24,812 nt of DNA from Mycolicibacterium porcinum (lineage in GTDB: Bacteria > Actinomycetota > Actinomycetes > Mycobacteriales > Mycobacteriaceae): assembly GCA_001942045.1 (NCBI GenBank), contig MSTD01000067.1:1-24812 (forward strand), written 5' to 3'. The notes beneath the pieces were generated by a model. That model was not told the origin of the DNA. It saw nothing but the letters and a program-made list of their open reading frames with translations, and ran no database searches. The translations under genes were made by a program, and so were the position numbers. Of the stretch, positions 1-8,546 are shown one piece after another (within the stretch, counting starts at the first letter, position 1; the number at the start of each line of letters is the position of its first letter).

Positions 1-152
1 ACCTGGGACTGGAGCCTATCGTCGACCTCGGCATGCGGCTCGGCGAGGGCACCGGCGCCGCGGTGGCGCTGCCGGTCGTGCGGGCTGCCATCGCCACGCT
101 GGCCTCGATGGCCACCTTCGACGAAGCCGGAATCTCCGAAGAGACACCGTGA
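1..152 (+). CDS. cobT: CobT, nicotinate-nucleotide--dimethylbenzimidazole phosphoribosyltransferase (C-terminal end only)
   Basis: Only the last 49 codons are present; the gene begins before the window and is read in the frame starting at base 3, ending at TGA 150-152. The visible tail carries the segment [17 protein letters not shown] followed by a helical end, the typical C-terminus of CobT. The LGEG glutamate lies where the family places its catalytic base (from family knowledge, not verified here). CobT moves phosphoribose from nicotinate mononucleotide onto dimethylbenzimidazole to give alpha-ribazole phosphate, whose ribazole is then used by CobS. The stop overlaps the GTG start of cobS by four bases (GTGA), which indicates translational coupling in one operon. 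The order cobT-cobS matches M. tuberculosis Rv2207-Rv2208. Confidence 0.88.
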   Translation, partial: LGLEPIVDLGMRLGEGTGAAVALPVVRAAIATLASMATFDEAGISEETP

Positions 153-874
153 TCGGCGCACTCGGCGGGGCGTTCGCATTCGGCACGGTGGTGCCGGTCC
201 GCACCTCCGTCGGCGTCGGCCGCGGCGCGCTCACGGCCCTGCCGGTGGTCGGGCTGGCGCTCGGCGGTCTGGCGGCCGCGGTGGTGACCGGCGGCCAGTG
301 GGCGTTCGGCACCGGCGGTGCCCTGCCCGGCCTGCTGGCGGTGGCCGCGCTCCTGCTGGCCACCCGAGGGCTGCACATCGACGGGTTCTGCGACACCGTC
401 GACGGACTGGGCTGCTACGGCCCGCCGGAACGGGCGCTGGCCGTCATGCGTGACGGTTCGGCCGGGCCGTTCGGGGTGGCCGCGGTGATCGTCGTGATCG
501 GTTGTCAGACACTGGCATTCGCTCAACTCAGTGCGGTCGCGCTCGTCGTCGCCGTCACCGCGGGCCGGGTCGCCGCGGTGACCGCCTGTCGCCGTTCGGT
601 ACCGGCGGCCGCGGGTAGCTCGTTGGGCGGCGCCGTGGCGGGCACCCAGCCGGTCGCTGTGGTGGCGGCCTGGGTGATCGCCGTCGCCGCACTCGCCGCA
701 TGGGCGGGCCCCCGGATGTGGCAGGGCCCGGCCGTGGTGCTGGTCGCGGTGGGCGCGTCGGCGCTGCTGGTCGCGCACTGTGTACGACGCTTCGGCGGCA
801 TCACCGGCGACGTGCTCGGCGCGGCCGTCGAGGTGACGACGACGCTGACGGCGCTCGGTCTGGCGGCCGGCTAG
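149..874 (+). CDS. cobS: CobS, adenosylcobinamide-GDP ribazoletransferase (cobalamin synthase)
   Basis: A 241-residue hydrophobic membrane protein that joins adenosylcobinamide-GDP to alpha-ribazole in the last steps of cobalamin assembly at the cytoplasmic membrane. The family's Mg-binding acidic motif is clear at residues 78-88 ([11 protein letters not shown]), followed by the [10 protein letters not shown] segment at about 100-109. Several Ala/Val/Leu/Gly stretches, for example about residues 30-47, 58-72 and 107-135, fit membrane helices. The GTG start at 149 overlaps the cobT stop by four bases, so translation is probably coupled. The TAG stop (872-874) overlaps the ilvE stop on the other strand, leaving no room for a terminator. 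Length is close to the roughly 250 residues usual for actinobacterial CobS. Confidence 0.93.
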   Translation: MIGALGGAFAFGTVVPVRTSVGVGRGALTALPVVGLALGGLAAAVVTGGQWAFGTGGALPGLLAVAALLLATRGLHIDGFCDTVDGLGCYGPPERALAVMRDGSAGPFGVAAVIVVIGCQTLAFAQLSAVALVVAVTAGRVAAVTACRRSVPAAAGSSLGGAVAGTQPVAVVAAWVIAVAALAAWAGPRMWQGPAVVLVAVGASALLVAHCVRRFGGITGDVLGAAVEVTTTLTALGLAAG

Positions 875-1977
875 TTCAGCCGGGCCATCCAGCCGTGCGT
901 ATCGGCGAAGGTGCCCCGCTGGATCCCGGTCAGGGTGTCGCGCAGGGCCATGGTGATCTCGCCCGGTTGCCCGTCGGCGATGGTGAACTCGCCATCCGCG
1001 TACTTGACGTGTGAGACCGGGGTGATCACCGCGGCGGTACCGCAGGCGAACACTTCGGTGATCTCGCCCGCCGCGGCCTTCTTCTGCCACTCGGCGACGT
1101 CGATCTTGCGCTCCTCGACCGCGAAGCCGGCGTCGGTGGCCAACTGCAGCAACGAATCTCGCGTGATGCCGGGCAGCAGCGAGCCGGACAGCTCGGGGGT
1201 GACAAGGCGGGCCGAGCCGCCGCTGCCGAAGACGAAGAACAGGTTCATCCCGCCCATCTCTTCGACGTAGCGACGCTCCAGCGCGTCCAGCCACACCACC
1301 TGGTCGCAGCCGTTGTCGGCGGCCTGGGCCTGTGCGAGCAGCGAGGCCGCGTAGTTGCCGCCGAACTTGGCCGCGCCCGTACCGCCCGGAGAGGCACGCA
1401 CGTACTCGTGCGACAGCCACACACTGACCGGCTTGATGCCGCCCTTGAAGTACGCCCCGGCCGGTGAGCCGATCACCAGGTACCGGTACTCGTTGGCCGG
1501 GCGCACGCCCAGCCCCGGTTCGGTGGCGATCACGAACGGCCGCAGGTACAGCGACTCCTCGCCGCCGGCCGCGGGCACCCACTGGTCGTCGACCGCGATC
1601 AGCTGGCGCAGCGATTCGATGAACACGTCCTCGGGAAGTTCCGGGATGGCCAGCCGTCGCGACGAGGCCTGCAATCGCGCCGCGTTGGCCTCCGGCCGGA
1701 ACGACACGATCGAGCCGTCCGCCCAGCGATAGGCCTTCAGTCCCTCGAACACTTCCTGCGCGTAGTGCAGGACGATGGCCGACGGATCGAGTTCGATCGG
1801 CCCGTACGGGACCACCCGCGGGTCGTGCCAGCCCTGCCCGGCGGTGTAGTCAATGGCCACCATGTGGTCGGTGTGGTACTTGCCGAAGCCGGGGTTGGCC
1901 AGAATTGATTCGCGTACCGCATCGGTCGCCGGATTCGCGTTGGCTGAAACCGTGAACTCGAGATGGCCGCTAGTCAT
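871..1977 (-). CDS. ilvE: IlvE, branched-chain amino acid aminotransferase
   Basis: A 368-residue PLP-dependent fold type IV transaminase that interconverts leucine, isoleucine and valine with their 2-oxo acids, using glutamate as amino donor, in the cytosol. The PLP lysine is Lys204 in [13 protein letters not shown], the same number as in mycobacterial IlvE. The FEGLKAYRW segment at 78-86 and [10 protein letters not shown] further on are family hallmarks. The open frame extends upstream, but the ATG at 1977 gives the 368-residue length known for M. tuberculosis IlvE (Rv2210c). It is preceded at six bases by the -10-like TACAAT, so the message is probably leaderless; no Shine-Dalgarno is visible. 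It lies 52 bases downstream of gcvT on the same strand. Confidence 0.95.
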   Translation of the reverse strand: MTSGHLEFTVSANANPATDAVRESILANPGFGKYHTDHMVAIDYTAGQGWHDPRVVPYGPIELDPSAIVLHYAQEVFEGLKAYRWADGSIVSFRPEANAARLQASSRRLAIPELPEDVFIESLRQLIAVDDQWVPAAGGEESLYLRPFVIATEPGLGVRPANEYRYLVIGSPAGAYFKGGIKPVSVWLSHEYVRASPGGTGAAKFGGNYAASLLAQAQAADNGCDQVVWLDALERRYVEEMGGMNLFFVFGSGGSARLVTPELSGSLLPGITRDSLLQLATDAGFAVEERKIDVAEWQKKAAAGEITEVFACGTAAVITPVSHVKYADGEFTIADGQPGEITMALRDTLTGIQRGTFADTHGWMARLN

Positions 1978-1989
1978 GGAGCGATTGTA
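1978..1989 (-). promoter_or_regulatory. Predicted leaderless promoter of ilvE (TACAAT-N6-ATG)
   Basis: On the minus strand the hexamer TACAAT (plus-strand 1984-1989) is followed by six bases and then the ATG of ilvE. This spacing puts the transcription start on the A of the start codon. There is no purine-rich ribosome-binding site. The TANNNT -10 and leaderless starts are well established for mycobacteria; this particular call is inferred. A 10-base palindrome, CGCCCGGGCG, sits just upstream at 1991-2000. Confidence 0.6.
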
Positions 1990-2029
1990 TCGCCCGGGCG
2001 CTAACGTTTTCCCACGCGGGAGCGGGGGC

Positions 2030-3127
2030 TCAGCGGGTGTGCGCGGCCACGAACGGCGGCTTGACCACTTCGCATTCGACGGCGCGACCACGCACGTCCA
2101 CACTCACCCGCTGCCCGTCGGCGATGTCGTGGGCGGTGTCGATGAGGGCCAGTGCGATACCGACTTTCAGTGACGGCGAGAACGTTCCCGACGTGGTGGT
2201 GCCGATCCGGGTGCCCCCGTCGAGCACCGCGAGATCGGCGCGGAGCACCCCGCGGCCCACGGCCTTGAGGCCGCGCAGCACCCGGGCCGGGCCGGCCTCC
2301 TTCTCGGCCAGCAGCGCGTCGCGCCCCCAGAACGCGTCCTTCTTCCACCCGATCGCCCAGCCGCAGCGCGCCTGCAGCGGCGAGATGTCGAGCGAGAGCT
2401 CGTGGCCGTGCAGCGGGTAGCCCATCTCGGTGCGCAGGGTGTCGCGGGCGCCCAAGCCCGCCGGTTCCCCGCCGGCCGCGCGCACGGCCGTGACGAGGGC
2501 GTCGAACACCACGCCGGCCCGGTCCCAGGCCGGCAGCAGCTCATAGCCGTGCTCGCCGGTGTACCCGGTACGGCAGACCCGCACGAACACACCGTCGTAC
2601 TCGGCGTCGGCGTACCCCATGTAGTCCATCTCGGTGGGCAGCCCCAGCGCCTGGAGCACCTCGGCGGACTTCGGCCCCTGCACCGCCAGGACCGCGTAGG
2701 AGCGGTGCTCGTCGGTGATGGTCAGCCCGTCGGGCGCGTTCTTCTGCAGTTCGGCCACGACGGCGGCGGTGTTGGCGGCGTTGGGCACCAGGAAGATCTC
2801 GTCGTCGGAGACGTAGTAGGCGATCAGATCGTCGATAACTCCGCCTGATTCCGTGCAGCACAGCGTGTATTGGGCCTTGCCCGGGCCGATCCGGTTCAGG
2901 TCGTTGGTGAGGGCCGAGTTGACGTATGCCGCCGCGCCGGGCCCTTTGACCAGGGCCTTTCCGAGGTGGCTGACATCGAAGAGGCCGACGGTGCCGCGGG
3001 TGGCGTTGTGCTCGGACACGGTCCCGGCGTATGACACCGGCATCAGCCACCCACCGAATTCGGCGAAACTCGCCCCCAGTTCGCGGTGGCGGTCTTCCAA
3101 GGGTCCGTGCAGGAGGTCGTCAGTCAC
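2030..3127 (-). CDS. gcvT: GcvT, aminomethyltransferase (glycine cleavage system T protein)
   Basis: A 365-residue protein that takes the aminomethyl group from lipoylated GcvH and gives 5,10-methylenetetrahydrofolate plus ammonia. Family marks are the FDVSHLGK segment (50-57), the GGVIDD motif (95-100) holding the likely catalytic Asp equivalent to E. coli Asp101, and the folate-site motif YTGEHGYE (189-196); the C-terminal barrel ends with [15 protein letters not shown]. The sequence closely resembles M. tuberculosis Rv2211c. Start: GTG 3127, giving [18 protein letters not shown], preceded by TAGGGT plus six bases, consistent with a leaderless mRNA. The partner genes gcvP and gcvH are not in the window. 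The gene is divergent from the cyclase gene, with about 54 bases between the two starts. Confidence 0.95.
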   Translation of the reverse strand: MTDDLLHGPLEDRHRELGASFAEFGGWLMPVSYAGTVSEHNATRGTVGLFDVSHLGKALVKGPGAAAYVNSALTNDLNRIGPGKAQYTLCCTESGGVIDDLIAYYVSDDEIFLVPNAANTAAVVAELQKNAPDGLTITDEHRSYAVLAVQGPKSAEVLQALGLPTEMDYMGYADAEYDGVFVRVCRTGYTGEHGYELLPAWDRAGVVFDALVTAVRAAGGEPAGLGARDTLRTEMGYPLHGHELSLDISPLQARCGWAIGWKKDAFWGRDALLAEKEAGPARVLRGLKAVGRGVLRADLAVLDGGTRIGTTTSGTFSPSLKVGIALALIDTAHDIADGQRVSVDVRGRAVECEVVKPPFVAAHTR

Positions 3128-3139
3128 GGATTCACCCTA
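3128..3139 (-). promoter_or_regulatory. Predicted leaderless promoter of gcvT (TAGGGT-N6-GTG)
   Basis: On the minus strand TAGGGT (plus 3134-3139) is followed by six bases (GAATCC) and the GTG start of gcvT. It has the same geometry as the ilvE promoter. No Shine-Dalgarno sequence is present. On the opposite strand TAATCT (3138-3143) overlaps it and could be a -10 for the divergent cyclase gene. Confidence 0.55.
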
Positions 3140-3169
3140 ATCTGCCTGCCGGAACGGGCCGCCGAATTG

Positions 3170-3181
3170 CACACTGGTCGG
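3170..3181 (+). promoter_or_regulatory. Possible leaderless promoter of the cyclase gene (CACACT-N6-GTG)
   Basis: CACACT (3170-3175) is followed by six bases (GGTCGG) and GTG 3182. The first base departs from TANNNT, but the most conserved -10 positions, A at the second and T at the sixth, are kept. An alternative -10, TAATCT at 3138-3143, would give a short leader of about 30 bases instead. Weak prediction. Confidence 0.3.
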
Positions 3182-4273
3182 GTGGTCGATTTCGATGCAC
3201 TGGCTGCTGCCGGGATTACCGACGCGCGGGACCGTGCCCCGCTCATCGAGTACCTCGACGGGCTGGGTTTCACCGCCGAGCAGATGGTCGAGGCCGAGTC
3301 CCGCGGGCGGTTGTTCGGTCTGGCCGGAGATGTCCTGCAGTGGTCGGGACCGCCGGAATACTGTCTGGCGGACGTGGCCGCCGAGCTCGACCTGCCGCTG
3401 GAAGATGTCCAGCGGGCATGGGCCGCGCTCGGCCTGACCGTGGCCGGCTGCGAGGTGAAAACTCTCAGCCGGGCCGATCTGGAGACCCTGCGCACCTGGG
3501 CCGAGTTGCGGGTACTGGTCGGCGATGTCGAGGCCACCGGGCTGCTGCGCGTGATCGGCTCAGGGATGGCTCGCCTGGCCGAAGCCCTGTCGGCGATGAG
3601 CCGGGCCAGCACCCCCGATATCCAGCTCAACGTCACGCATGACGAGCTCGCCACCGCGAGGGCATACCGGACGGCCGCCGGGTTCATCCCGCGGATCGGC
3701 TCGATGATCGATGCGGTGCACCGCCACCATGTGATGAGTGCACGTAGCTACTTCGAGCATGTGGTCCGCGACGACTCGTCGAATGTGGTGTGCGGCATAG
3801 GTTTTGCCGATCTGTCTGGGTTCACCGCGCTCACCCAGATGTTGACGTCGGCCGAATTGTCGGCGCTGCTCAACGAGTTCAGCGCCACCAGCACCGAGGT
3901 GGTGCACGCCGCCGGCTGCCGCGTGGTGAAGTTCATCGGGGACGCCATCATGTGGGTCGGCTCCGAGCCTGCCGAGGTGCTCCAGGTCGCCGTGGACCTG
4001 GTGACCCACCCCCGGGCCGCCGAGACTCACCTGCAGGTGCGCGCCGGAGTCGACTTCGGCGAGGTGCTGGCCATCGGCGGAGACTATTTCGGCAACGCGG
4101 TGAACCGGGCGGCCCGCCTCGTCGCCGCCGCCGACCCCAGTCAGGTCCTGGTGTCCCAGCCCCTTCGTGAGCTCCTCGACGGGCAGGCGTTCGAGCCGCC
4201 TCGCTCTCTGACGCTGAAGGGATTCGCCACACCGGTCACGGCGTATCCACTGCGTCTAGGGTGGGCGGGGTGA
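3182..4273 (+). CDS. Class III adenylyl cyclase with N-terminal regulatory domain (Rv2212-type)
   Basis: Makes cAMP from ATP. With the GTG at 3182 it has 363 residues. An N-terminal helical domain of about 195 residues resembles the regulatory region of the Rv2212/Rv1264 cyclases. The catalytic domain starts near residue 205 with [15 protein letters not shown] (metal Asp210). It continues with [11 protein letters not shown] (substrate Lys250, metal Asp254), [14 protein letters not shown] (purine-selecting Asp301, Asn308, Arg312) and a C-terminal LTLKGF segment. All key residues are present, so it should be active as a homodimer. No membrane segment is visible. The frame stays open back to GTG 3086, which would overlap gcvT; 3182 is chosen because it clears the divergent gene and has a -10-like element six bases before it. 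TTG 3167 is another option. It overlaps pepB by four bases. Confidence 0.85.
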   Translation: MVDFDALAAAGITDARDRAPLIEYLDGLGFTAEQMVEAESRGRLFGLAGDVLQWSGPPEYCLADVAAELDLPLEDVQRAWAALGLTVAGCEVKTLSRADLETLRTWAELRVLVGDVEATGLLRVIGSGMARLAEALSAMSRASTPDIQLNVTHDELATARAYRTAAGFIPRIGSMIDAVHRHHVMSARSYFEHVVRDDSSNVVCGIGFADLSGFTALTQMLTSAELSALLNEFSATSTEVVHAAGCRVVKFIGDAIMWVGSEPAEVLQVAVDLVTHPRAAETHLQVRAGVDFGEVLAIGGDYFGNAVNRAARLVAAADPSQVLVSQPLRELLDGQAFEPPRSLTLKGFATPVTAYPLRLGWAG

Positions 4274-5790
4274 GCCCAGCAAATCCCGGTTACCAGGTTC
4301 CCAATGTCACCGTCAGCTCGTCGCTGCCCAAACGCAAGAGCGACGCCGTGCTGATCGTTCCCGTGGTCAGCGGTCCGGATGACGACGCGACTGCCACCGT
4401 CGTGGCCAACCCGTTCCTCGACGCTGAGGCGGTCGGCGAGATCGAGGTCGCACTCGAGGCGCTCGGCGCCAAGGGGGGCACCGATCAGGTCACCAGAGTG
4501 GTCGCGCCGTCACTCCCGGTCGCCAGCGTGCTGGCCGTCGGCCTGGGCAAGCCGCGCGACGAGTGGCCAGCCGATGTGATCCGCCGGGCCGCCGGTACCG
4601 CCGCGCGGTCGCTGAACGGCACCGAGAAGGTCATCAGCACGTTGTCCGACATCGACCTGGAAGCCACCGTCGAAGGCTTGATCCTCGGCTCCTACCGCTT
4701 CAGCGACTTCCGCAGCGCCAAGACCGCACCCAAGGATGCCGGTCTCACCGCGATCGTCGCCCTGACCGCCGACACCAAGGCCGCGACCAAGGCAGAAGCC
4801 CAGCGCGCGGTGGACATCGCCTGGGCGGTGGCGACGGCCAGGGACTTCGTGAACACCCCGCCGAGCCACCTGTTCCCCGACGAATTCGCCAAGCGCGCAA
4901 AGGCTTTGGGCGAGGCTGCCGGCCTTGAGGTCGAGGTGCTCGACGACAAGGCCCTGACCAAGGCCGGCTACGGCGGGATCGTCGGCGTCGGCAAGGGATC
5001 GTCGCGGCCGCCGCGTCTGGTGCGGTTGATCCACCGGGGCGCCGGTAAGAAGCCCAAGCGCGTCGCGCTCGTCGGCAAGGGCATCACGTTCGACACCGGC
5101 GGCATCTCGATCAAGCCGGCCGCCAACATGCATCACATGACCTCGGACATGGGTGGCGCCGCGGCGGTCATCGCGACCGTGGTGCTGGCCGCCAAGCAGA
5201 ATCTGCCGATCGACGTGATCGCGACCGTGCCGATGGCCGAGAACATGCCGTCGGCGACGGCCCAGCGTCCGGGCGATGTGCTCACCCAGTACGGCGGGAT
5301 CACCGTCGAGGTGCTCAACACCGACGCCGAGGGCCGGCTCATCCTGGCCGACGCGATCGTGCGGGCCTGCGAGGACGAGCCCGATTACCTCATCGAGACC
5401 TCGACGCTGACCGGTGCGCAGACCGTGGCGTTGGGTTCCCGCACCCCGGGCGTGATGGGCAGTGACGAATTCCGCGACCGGGTCGCGACGCTGTCGCAGG
5501 CCGTCGGCGAAAACGGTTGGGCCATGCCGCTTCCCGAGGAACTGAAGGACGACCTGAAGTCGACGGTGGCCGACCTGGCCAATGTCAGCGGGTCACGCTA
5601 TGCCGGGATGCTGGTGGCCGGAACGTACCTGCGTGAGTTCGTCGCCGACGGGGTGCAGTGGTCACACATCGACGTCGCCGCGCCGGCCTACAACACCGGC
5701 GGCCCATGGGGTTACACGCCCAAGGGTGGGACGGGCGTGCCGACGCGGACGATGTTCGCGGTCCTGGAGGATATCGCCGCGAACGGCTGA
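4270..5790 (+). CDS. pepB: Leucyl aminopeptidase, M17 family
   Basis: A 506-residue cytosolic metallopeptidase that removes N-terminal residues from peptides. The C-terminal catalytic domain has the two-metal site: [15 protein letters not shown] (268-282; Lys270, Asp275 and the catalytic Lys282), MTSDMGGA (Asp293) and the M17 signature NTDAEGRL (350-357; Asp352, Glu354, Arg356). The N-terminal domain, roughly residues 15-160, is the variable M17 domain. It matches M. tuberculosis Rv2213 almost throughout. Start: GTG 4270 overlaps the cyclase stop as GTGA and has a G-rich stretch at about 4258-4268; GTG 4261 is in frame too but has no spacing for a ribosome site. It is probably co-transcribed and translationally coupled with the cyclase. 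Confidence 0.94.
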   Translation: MSPANPGYQVPNVTVSSSLPKRKSDAVLIVPVVSGPDDDATATVVANPFLDAEAVGEIEVALEALGAKGGTDQVTRVVAPSLPVASVLAVGLGKPRDEWPADVIRRAAGTAARSLNGTEKVISTLSDIDLEATVEGLILGSYRFSDFRSAKTAPKDAGLTAIVALTADTKAATKAEAQRAVDIAWAVATARDFVNTPPSHLFPDEFAKRAKALGEAAGLEVEVLDDKALTKAGYGGIVGVGKGSSRPPRLVRLIHRGAGKKPKRVALVGKGITFDTGGISIKPAANMHHMTSDMGGAAAVIATVVLAAKQNLPIDVIATVPMAENMPSATAQRPGDVLTQYGGITVEVLNTDAEGRLILADAIVRACEDEPDYLIETSTLTGAQTVALGSRTPGVMGSDEFRDRVATLSQAVGENGWAMPLPEELKDDLKSTVADLANVSGSRYAGMLVAGTYLREFVADGVQWSHIDVAAPAYNTGGPWGYTPKGGTGVPTRTMFAVLEDIAANG

Positions 5791-5792
5791 TC

Positions 5793-6737
5793 ATGTTGCC
5801 GCCCAAGGTGAACGAGACGTCGCGGATCGCCCGCGATCTCGCCGTCTTGTTCACCTTGGGCGCCGTGCTCGCCGGCTGTACCGAGTCGTCGAGCCCGCCC
5901 GCCGCCCCTCCGAGCACAACCGGGTCGGCGGCGCTTCCCTCTACCGCGCCGGCCGCACCGGCCGGCGCACAACCGCGTCTGGCTCCGGACCCGGTCCGAC
6001 TGGCCGACGATCTGGTGAGCGATGAACGAGCCCTGCGCAACCCGTCCACTCCGGAGGCAGCTCGGATGCAGGCCGCCCGCCGCCAGCAGGTGGCCTACCG
6101 TGCGATCGGCCGTCACCCCGAGTGGGATGGCATCATCCGTCCCCGGGTCCCGGCGGAACTGGTCGCGTTCTACGACCGCAATGTCGACGCGCGGCGGCAG
6201 CTCGCGACGCTCGCCCATCCCAAGGACACGCTGCCTGCGTGGCGCATCGAGCCGCAGCCGCCGGCCGAGGTGCTCCTGGCGGCCTACCGCGACGCCGAGG
6301 CAGCCACGGGGGTGGGCTGGAATTTTCTGGCGGCGATCAATCTGATCGAAACGCACTTCGGCAGCGTGCGCGGTACCAGCACGGCCGGCGCCCAGGGGCC
6401 GATGCAGTTCATGCCGTCCACCTTCGCGGCGTACGGCCTTGGCGGCGACATCCACTCACCGCGGGACAGCATCATGGCAGCGGGTAACTACCTGGCCGCC
6501 AACGATTTTGCGAGCAACCCCGACAACGCCCTGTACCGCTACAACAACGCCGAAGCGTATGTGCGGGCGGTCAGCGACTATGCCGCCGCGATGGCCGCCG
6601 ATCCGGCGGCGTTCGGCGCGTACTACCGCTGGGACGTCTATTACGTCTCAACGGCCGGTGACGTACTGCTGCCCGTCGGTTACGCCGCCGAAGCGCCGAT
6701 ACCGGTCGGTGAGTACCTGACCGCTCACCCGCAGTAG
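5793..6737 (+). CDS. Lipoprotein with lytic transglycosylase (SLT-like) domain
   Basis: A 314-residue predicted exported lipoprotein. Residues 1-29 form a lipoprotein signal: two Arg (11, 14), a hydrophobic core, and a lipobox ending LAGC with Cys29. A Ser/Pro/Ala/Thr-rich linker follows (about 30-65), then a helical region and a transglycosylase domain from about 155 to 285. The domain shows INLIETHFG with the probable catalytic Glu186, then GAQGPMQFMPSTF (199-211) and a YNNAEAYV segment, typical of lytic murein transglycosylases that cleave the MurNAc-GlcNAc bond in peptidoglycan. Start: ATG 5793, two bases after the pepB stop; GTG 5808 is an in-frame alternative. No good Shine-Dalgarno is visible at normal distance. 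A 20-bp inverted repeat covers codons 3-23. I recall no counterpart at this place in M. tuberculosis. It ends three bases before the ephD stop. Confidence 0.85.
   Translation: MLPPKVNETSRIARDLAVLFTLGAVLAGCTESSSPPAAPPSTTGSAALPSTAPAAPAGAQPRLAPDPVRLADDLVSDERALRNPSTPEAARMQAARRQQVAYRAIGRHPEWDGIIRPRVPAELVAFYDRNVDARRQLATLAHPKDTLPAWRIEPQPPAEVLLAAYRDAEAATGVGWNFLAAINLIETHFGSVRGTSTAGAQGPMQFMPSTFAAYGLGGDIHSPRDSIMAAGNYLAANDFASNPDNALYRYNNAEAYVRAVSDYAAAMAADPAAFGAYYRWDVYYVSTAGDVLLPVGYAAEAPIPVGEYLTAHPQ
5800..5862. repeat. 20-bp inverted repeat (long RNA stem) across the start of the lipoprotein gene
   Basis: Bases 5800-5819 pair with 5843-5862 over 20 base pairs; the only non-Watson-Crick pair is a G.U at 5814/5848. 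Inside lies a second helix, 5820-5825 with 5831-5836, with a five-base loop, leaving 5837-5842 unpaired. The stem begins ten bases after the pepB stop and lies wholly within the first 24 codons of the next gene. No T-run follows. It may be a terminator or attenuator for pepB, or a structure controlling translation of the lipoprotein; the role is inferred. Confidence 0.8.
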
Positions 6738-6740
6738 CGG

Positions 6741-8477
6741 TCAGAGCGACCCGGCCCGCGCCGCCCGGCGCAATGCCGATGGCACCAGCCGCGCCACGCC
6801 GTAGGCCGCGTAGGCCTCCGGAGTCACCGGGCGAACCGCCTTGCCCTTGACGACGGCCGCGACGATGGCCTTGGCCACCTTGTCCGGCCCGTAACGCCGG
6901 GCGGCGAAGGCCCTCTTGGTCGCCGCGCGCATCTGCTCCACCTGATCCTGTTTGTCGGCGGGGACGTCGAAGCGGGTGGTGTCGATGATGTTCGTGTCGA
7001 TCATGCCCGGGCAGATCGTGGTCAAACCGACTCCCGCCGAGTCCAATTCGGCACGCAGACAGTCGGAGAACATGAACACCGCGGCCTTGCTGGTGGAGTA
7101 GGCGTTCATCGACGCCGACGGCGAGTAGGCCGCCATGGAGGCCACGTTGACGATGTGGCCACCGGTGCCGCGGTCGACGAGGCGTCGGGCAAATGACCTG
7201 CAGCAGTTGACGACTCCGCCGAAGTTCACGTCGAGCACCCGGTCGTACTGCTCGGCGGGGGTGTCGAGGAACTTGCCGCCGTGGCCGATTCCGGCGTTGT
7301 TGACCACCACATCGGGCACCCCGTGGGTGGTGCAGACCTGCTCGACGAAGGTCTCCACGGCTTCGGCGTCGGACACGTCGAGTGCGTAGGCATGCGCCAC
7401 GCCGCCGCGGGCGGCGATCTCGTTGGCCGTGGACTTGGCCGATGCCTCGTCGATATCGCTGACCACGAGTTCGGCGCCCTGCGCCGCGAAGGCCAGTGCG
7501 GTGGCCCGGCCGATGCCGCTGCCCGCACCGGTCACCGAAACCAGTGTGTCGCTGAAAGGTTCACGCGGGCGGCCGACCTGGGCGCGCCGCAGCGCCCGGG
7601 ACGCCGGGGCACCTTCGATGTGATCGATCAGTTCGGCTGTCGCGTTGGCGATGGCTCGCCAGTGCGAGAACGGCGCCCAGTGCCCGGCTTTCAGGTCGCG
7701 GCGCCACAGCAGCGGCACCCACTTGGACGCCTCGTCATAGCCGTGCCCGCGCACCACGGGATCGTGGTCGTTGCAGATCAACTGCACGGGCACCGTCACG
7801 TAGTGGTCGCTGCGCAGTGTCGTGAACGAGCGAATTGCGTTGGCGCGGTAGATCTTGAGCGAGTTGGCCGCGTCGATGTCGAGCGTCTCGGACTGGAATT
7901 TGGGGCCCGGCGTGTCGATGGCCTGAAGGCGGCGCGCCGCACCCCGGCGCATCAGCGCGGGCGCCAGCACCGGGACGGAGAACGGAATCCAGTAGCTGAA
8001 CCGCGATGCCAGGTTCACCGCCTTGGCGAACCGGATGGGCCGGTACGGGCGGGCGAGCCGGCCGCGCACGAACGAGCCGTAATGGTCGGTGCTGGGTCCC
8101 GACACCGACGTGAACGACGCCACCTTCTCGGAGGCCTCGGGACGGCTCAGGTACTCCCACACGCCAACCGAACCCCAGTCGTGGGCCAGCACGTGCACGG
8201 GGCGCCCGGGGCTCACGGCGTCGATGACCGCGGACAGGTCATCGGCGAACCGATCCATCCGATAGGCCCTGACGGCTTTGGGAACATCGGAGGCGCCGGC
8301 GCCTCGGTTGTCGTACCGCACGATGTGGAAACGGTCCCCCAGCTCACCGGTCACGCCGTTCCACAACACGTGCGAGTCGGGCCATCCGTGCGCCATCACC
8401 AGCGTGGGGCGCTGCCGGTCCCCTTGTTCGTAAACCGCGATGCGGGTTCCGTCCGAGCTGACGACGAAGCGCTCCAT
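6741..8477 (-). CDS. ephD: EphD: epoxide hydrolase-like alpha/beta hydrolase fused to short-chain dehydrogenase
   Basis: A 578-residue two-domain enzyme. Residues 1-290 are an alpha/beta hydrolase of the epoxide hydrolase type, with the oxyanion motif HGWP (30-33), nucleophile Asp100 in AHDWGSVG and His266 in AGHW. Residues about 310-578 are a classical SDR, with TGAGSGIG (316-323), NNAG (393-396) and Tyr460/Lys464 in NAYSTSK. This fusion is the Rv2214c (EphD) architecture. In mycobacteria EphD has been tied to mycolic acid epoxide processing and keto-mycolate formation (literature recollection); the exact substrate cannot be read here. Start: ATG 8477, chosen for GGAGGGG seven to ten bases upstream and for matching the hydrolase N-terminus; an upstream ATG in the same frame would add 14 unlikely residues. 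All catalytic residues appear intact. Confidence 0.93.
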   Translation of the reverse strand: MERFVVSSDGTRIAVYEQGDRQRPTLVMAHGWPDSHVLWNGVTGELGDRFHIVRYDNRGAGASDVPKAVRAYRMDRFADDLSAVIDAVSPGRPVHVLAHDWGSVGVWEYLSRPEASEKVASFTSVSGPSTDHYGSFVRGRLARPYRPIRFAKAVNLASRFSYWIPFSVPVLAPALMRRGAARRLQAIDTPGPKFQSETLDIDAANSLKIYRANAIRSFTTLRSDHYVTVPVQLICNDHDPVVRGHGYDEASKWVPLLWRRDLKAGHWAPFSHWRAIANATAELIDHIEGAPASRALRRAQVGRPREPFSDTLVSVTGAGSGIGRATALAFAAQGAELVVSDIDEASAKSTANEIAARGGVAHAYALDVSDAEAVETFVEQVCTTHGVPDVVVNNAGIGHGGKFLDTPAEQYDRVLDVNFGGVVNCCRSFARRLVDRGTGGHIVNVASMAAYSPSASMNAYSTSKAAVFMFSDCLRAELDSAGVGLTTICPGMIDTNIIDTTRFDVPADKQDQVEQMRAATKRAFAARRYGPDKVAKAIVAAVVKGKAVRPVTPEAYAAYGVARLVPSALRRAARAGSL

Positions 8478-8494
8478 AGTCCACCCCTCCACGA

Positions 8495-8532
8495 GGTATC
8501 TGTGACGAACAGTATCCAATACCGGAGGTATC
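8495..8532. promoter_or_regulatory. Cluster of GGTAT half-sites upstream of ephD (candidate operator)
   Basis: Just upstream of ephD the plus strand carries GGTATC at 8495-8500, GTATCC at 8512-8517, ATACC at 8519-8523 and GGTAT at 8527-8531. The last two form a palindrome with a three-base centre. The octamer GAGGTATC is repeated directly at 8493-8500 and 8525-8532, 32 bases apart, about three helical turns. The arrangement resembles an operator, for example of a TetR-type regulator, but no regulator can be named from sequence alone. Confidence 0.4.
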
Positions 8533-8546
8533 GGCTTACTCCGACT

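Noticed and set aside
1991..2000. Perfect palindrome CGCCCGGGCG between gcvT and ilvE
   Set aside because: A 10-base GC-only palindrome is expected often in such DNA, and it has no T-run or second site, so neither terminator nor operator is claimed.
1978..2103. Upstream extension of ilvE by 42 codons into gcvT
   Set aside because: The shorter start gives the 368-residue family length and sits six bases after a -10 element; the extension has no homologous character.
3086..3181. Upstream start of the cyclase gene at GTG 3086 (or 3107)
   Set aside because: It would overlap the 5' end of gcvT on the other strand and place coding sequence over its promoter; GTG 3182 is better, though this is not certain.
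5658..5792. Upstream extension of the lipoprotein gene inside pepB
   Set aside because: It would place 45 Arg-rich residues before a clear lipoprotein signal peptide and overlap pepB heavily; ATG 5793 gives a proper signal.
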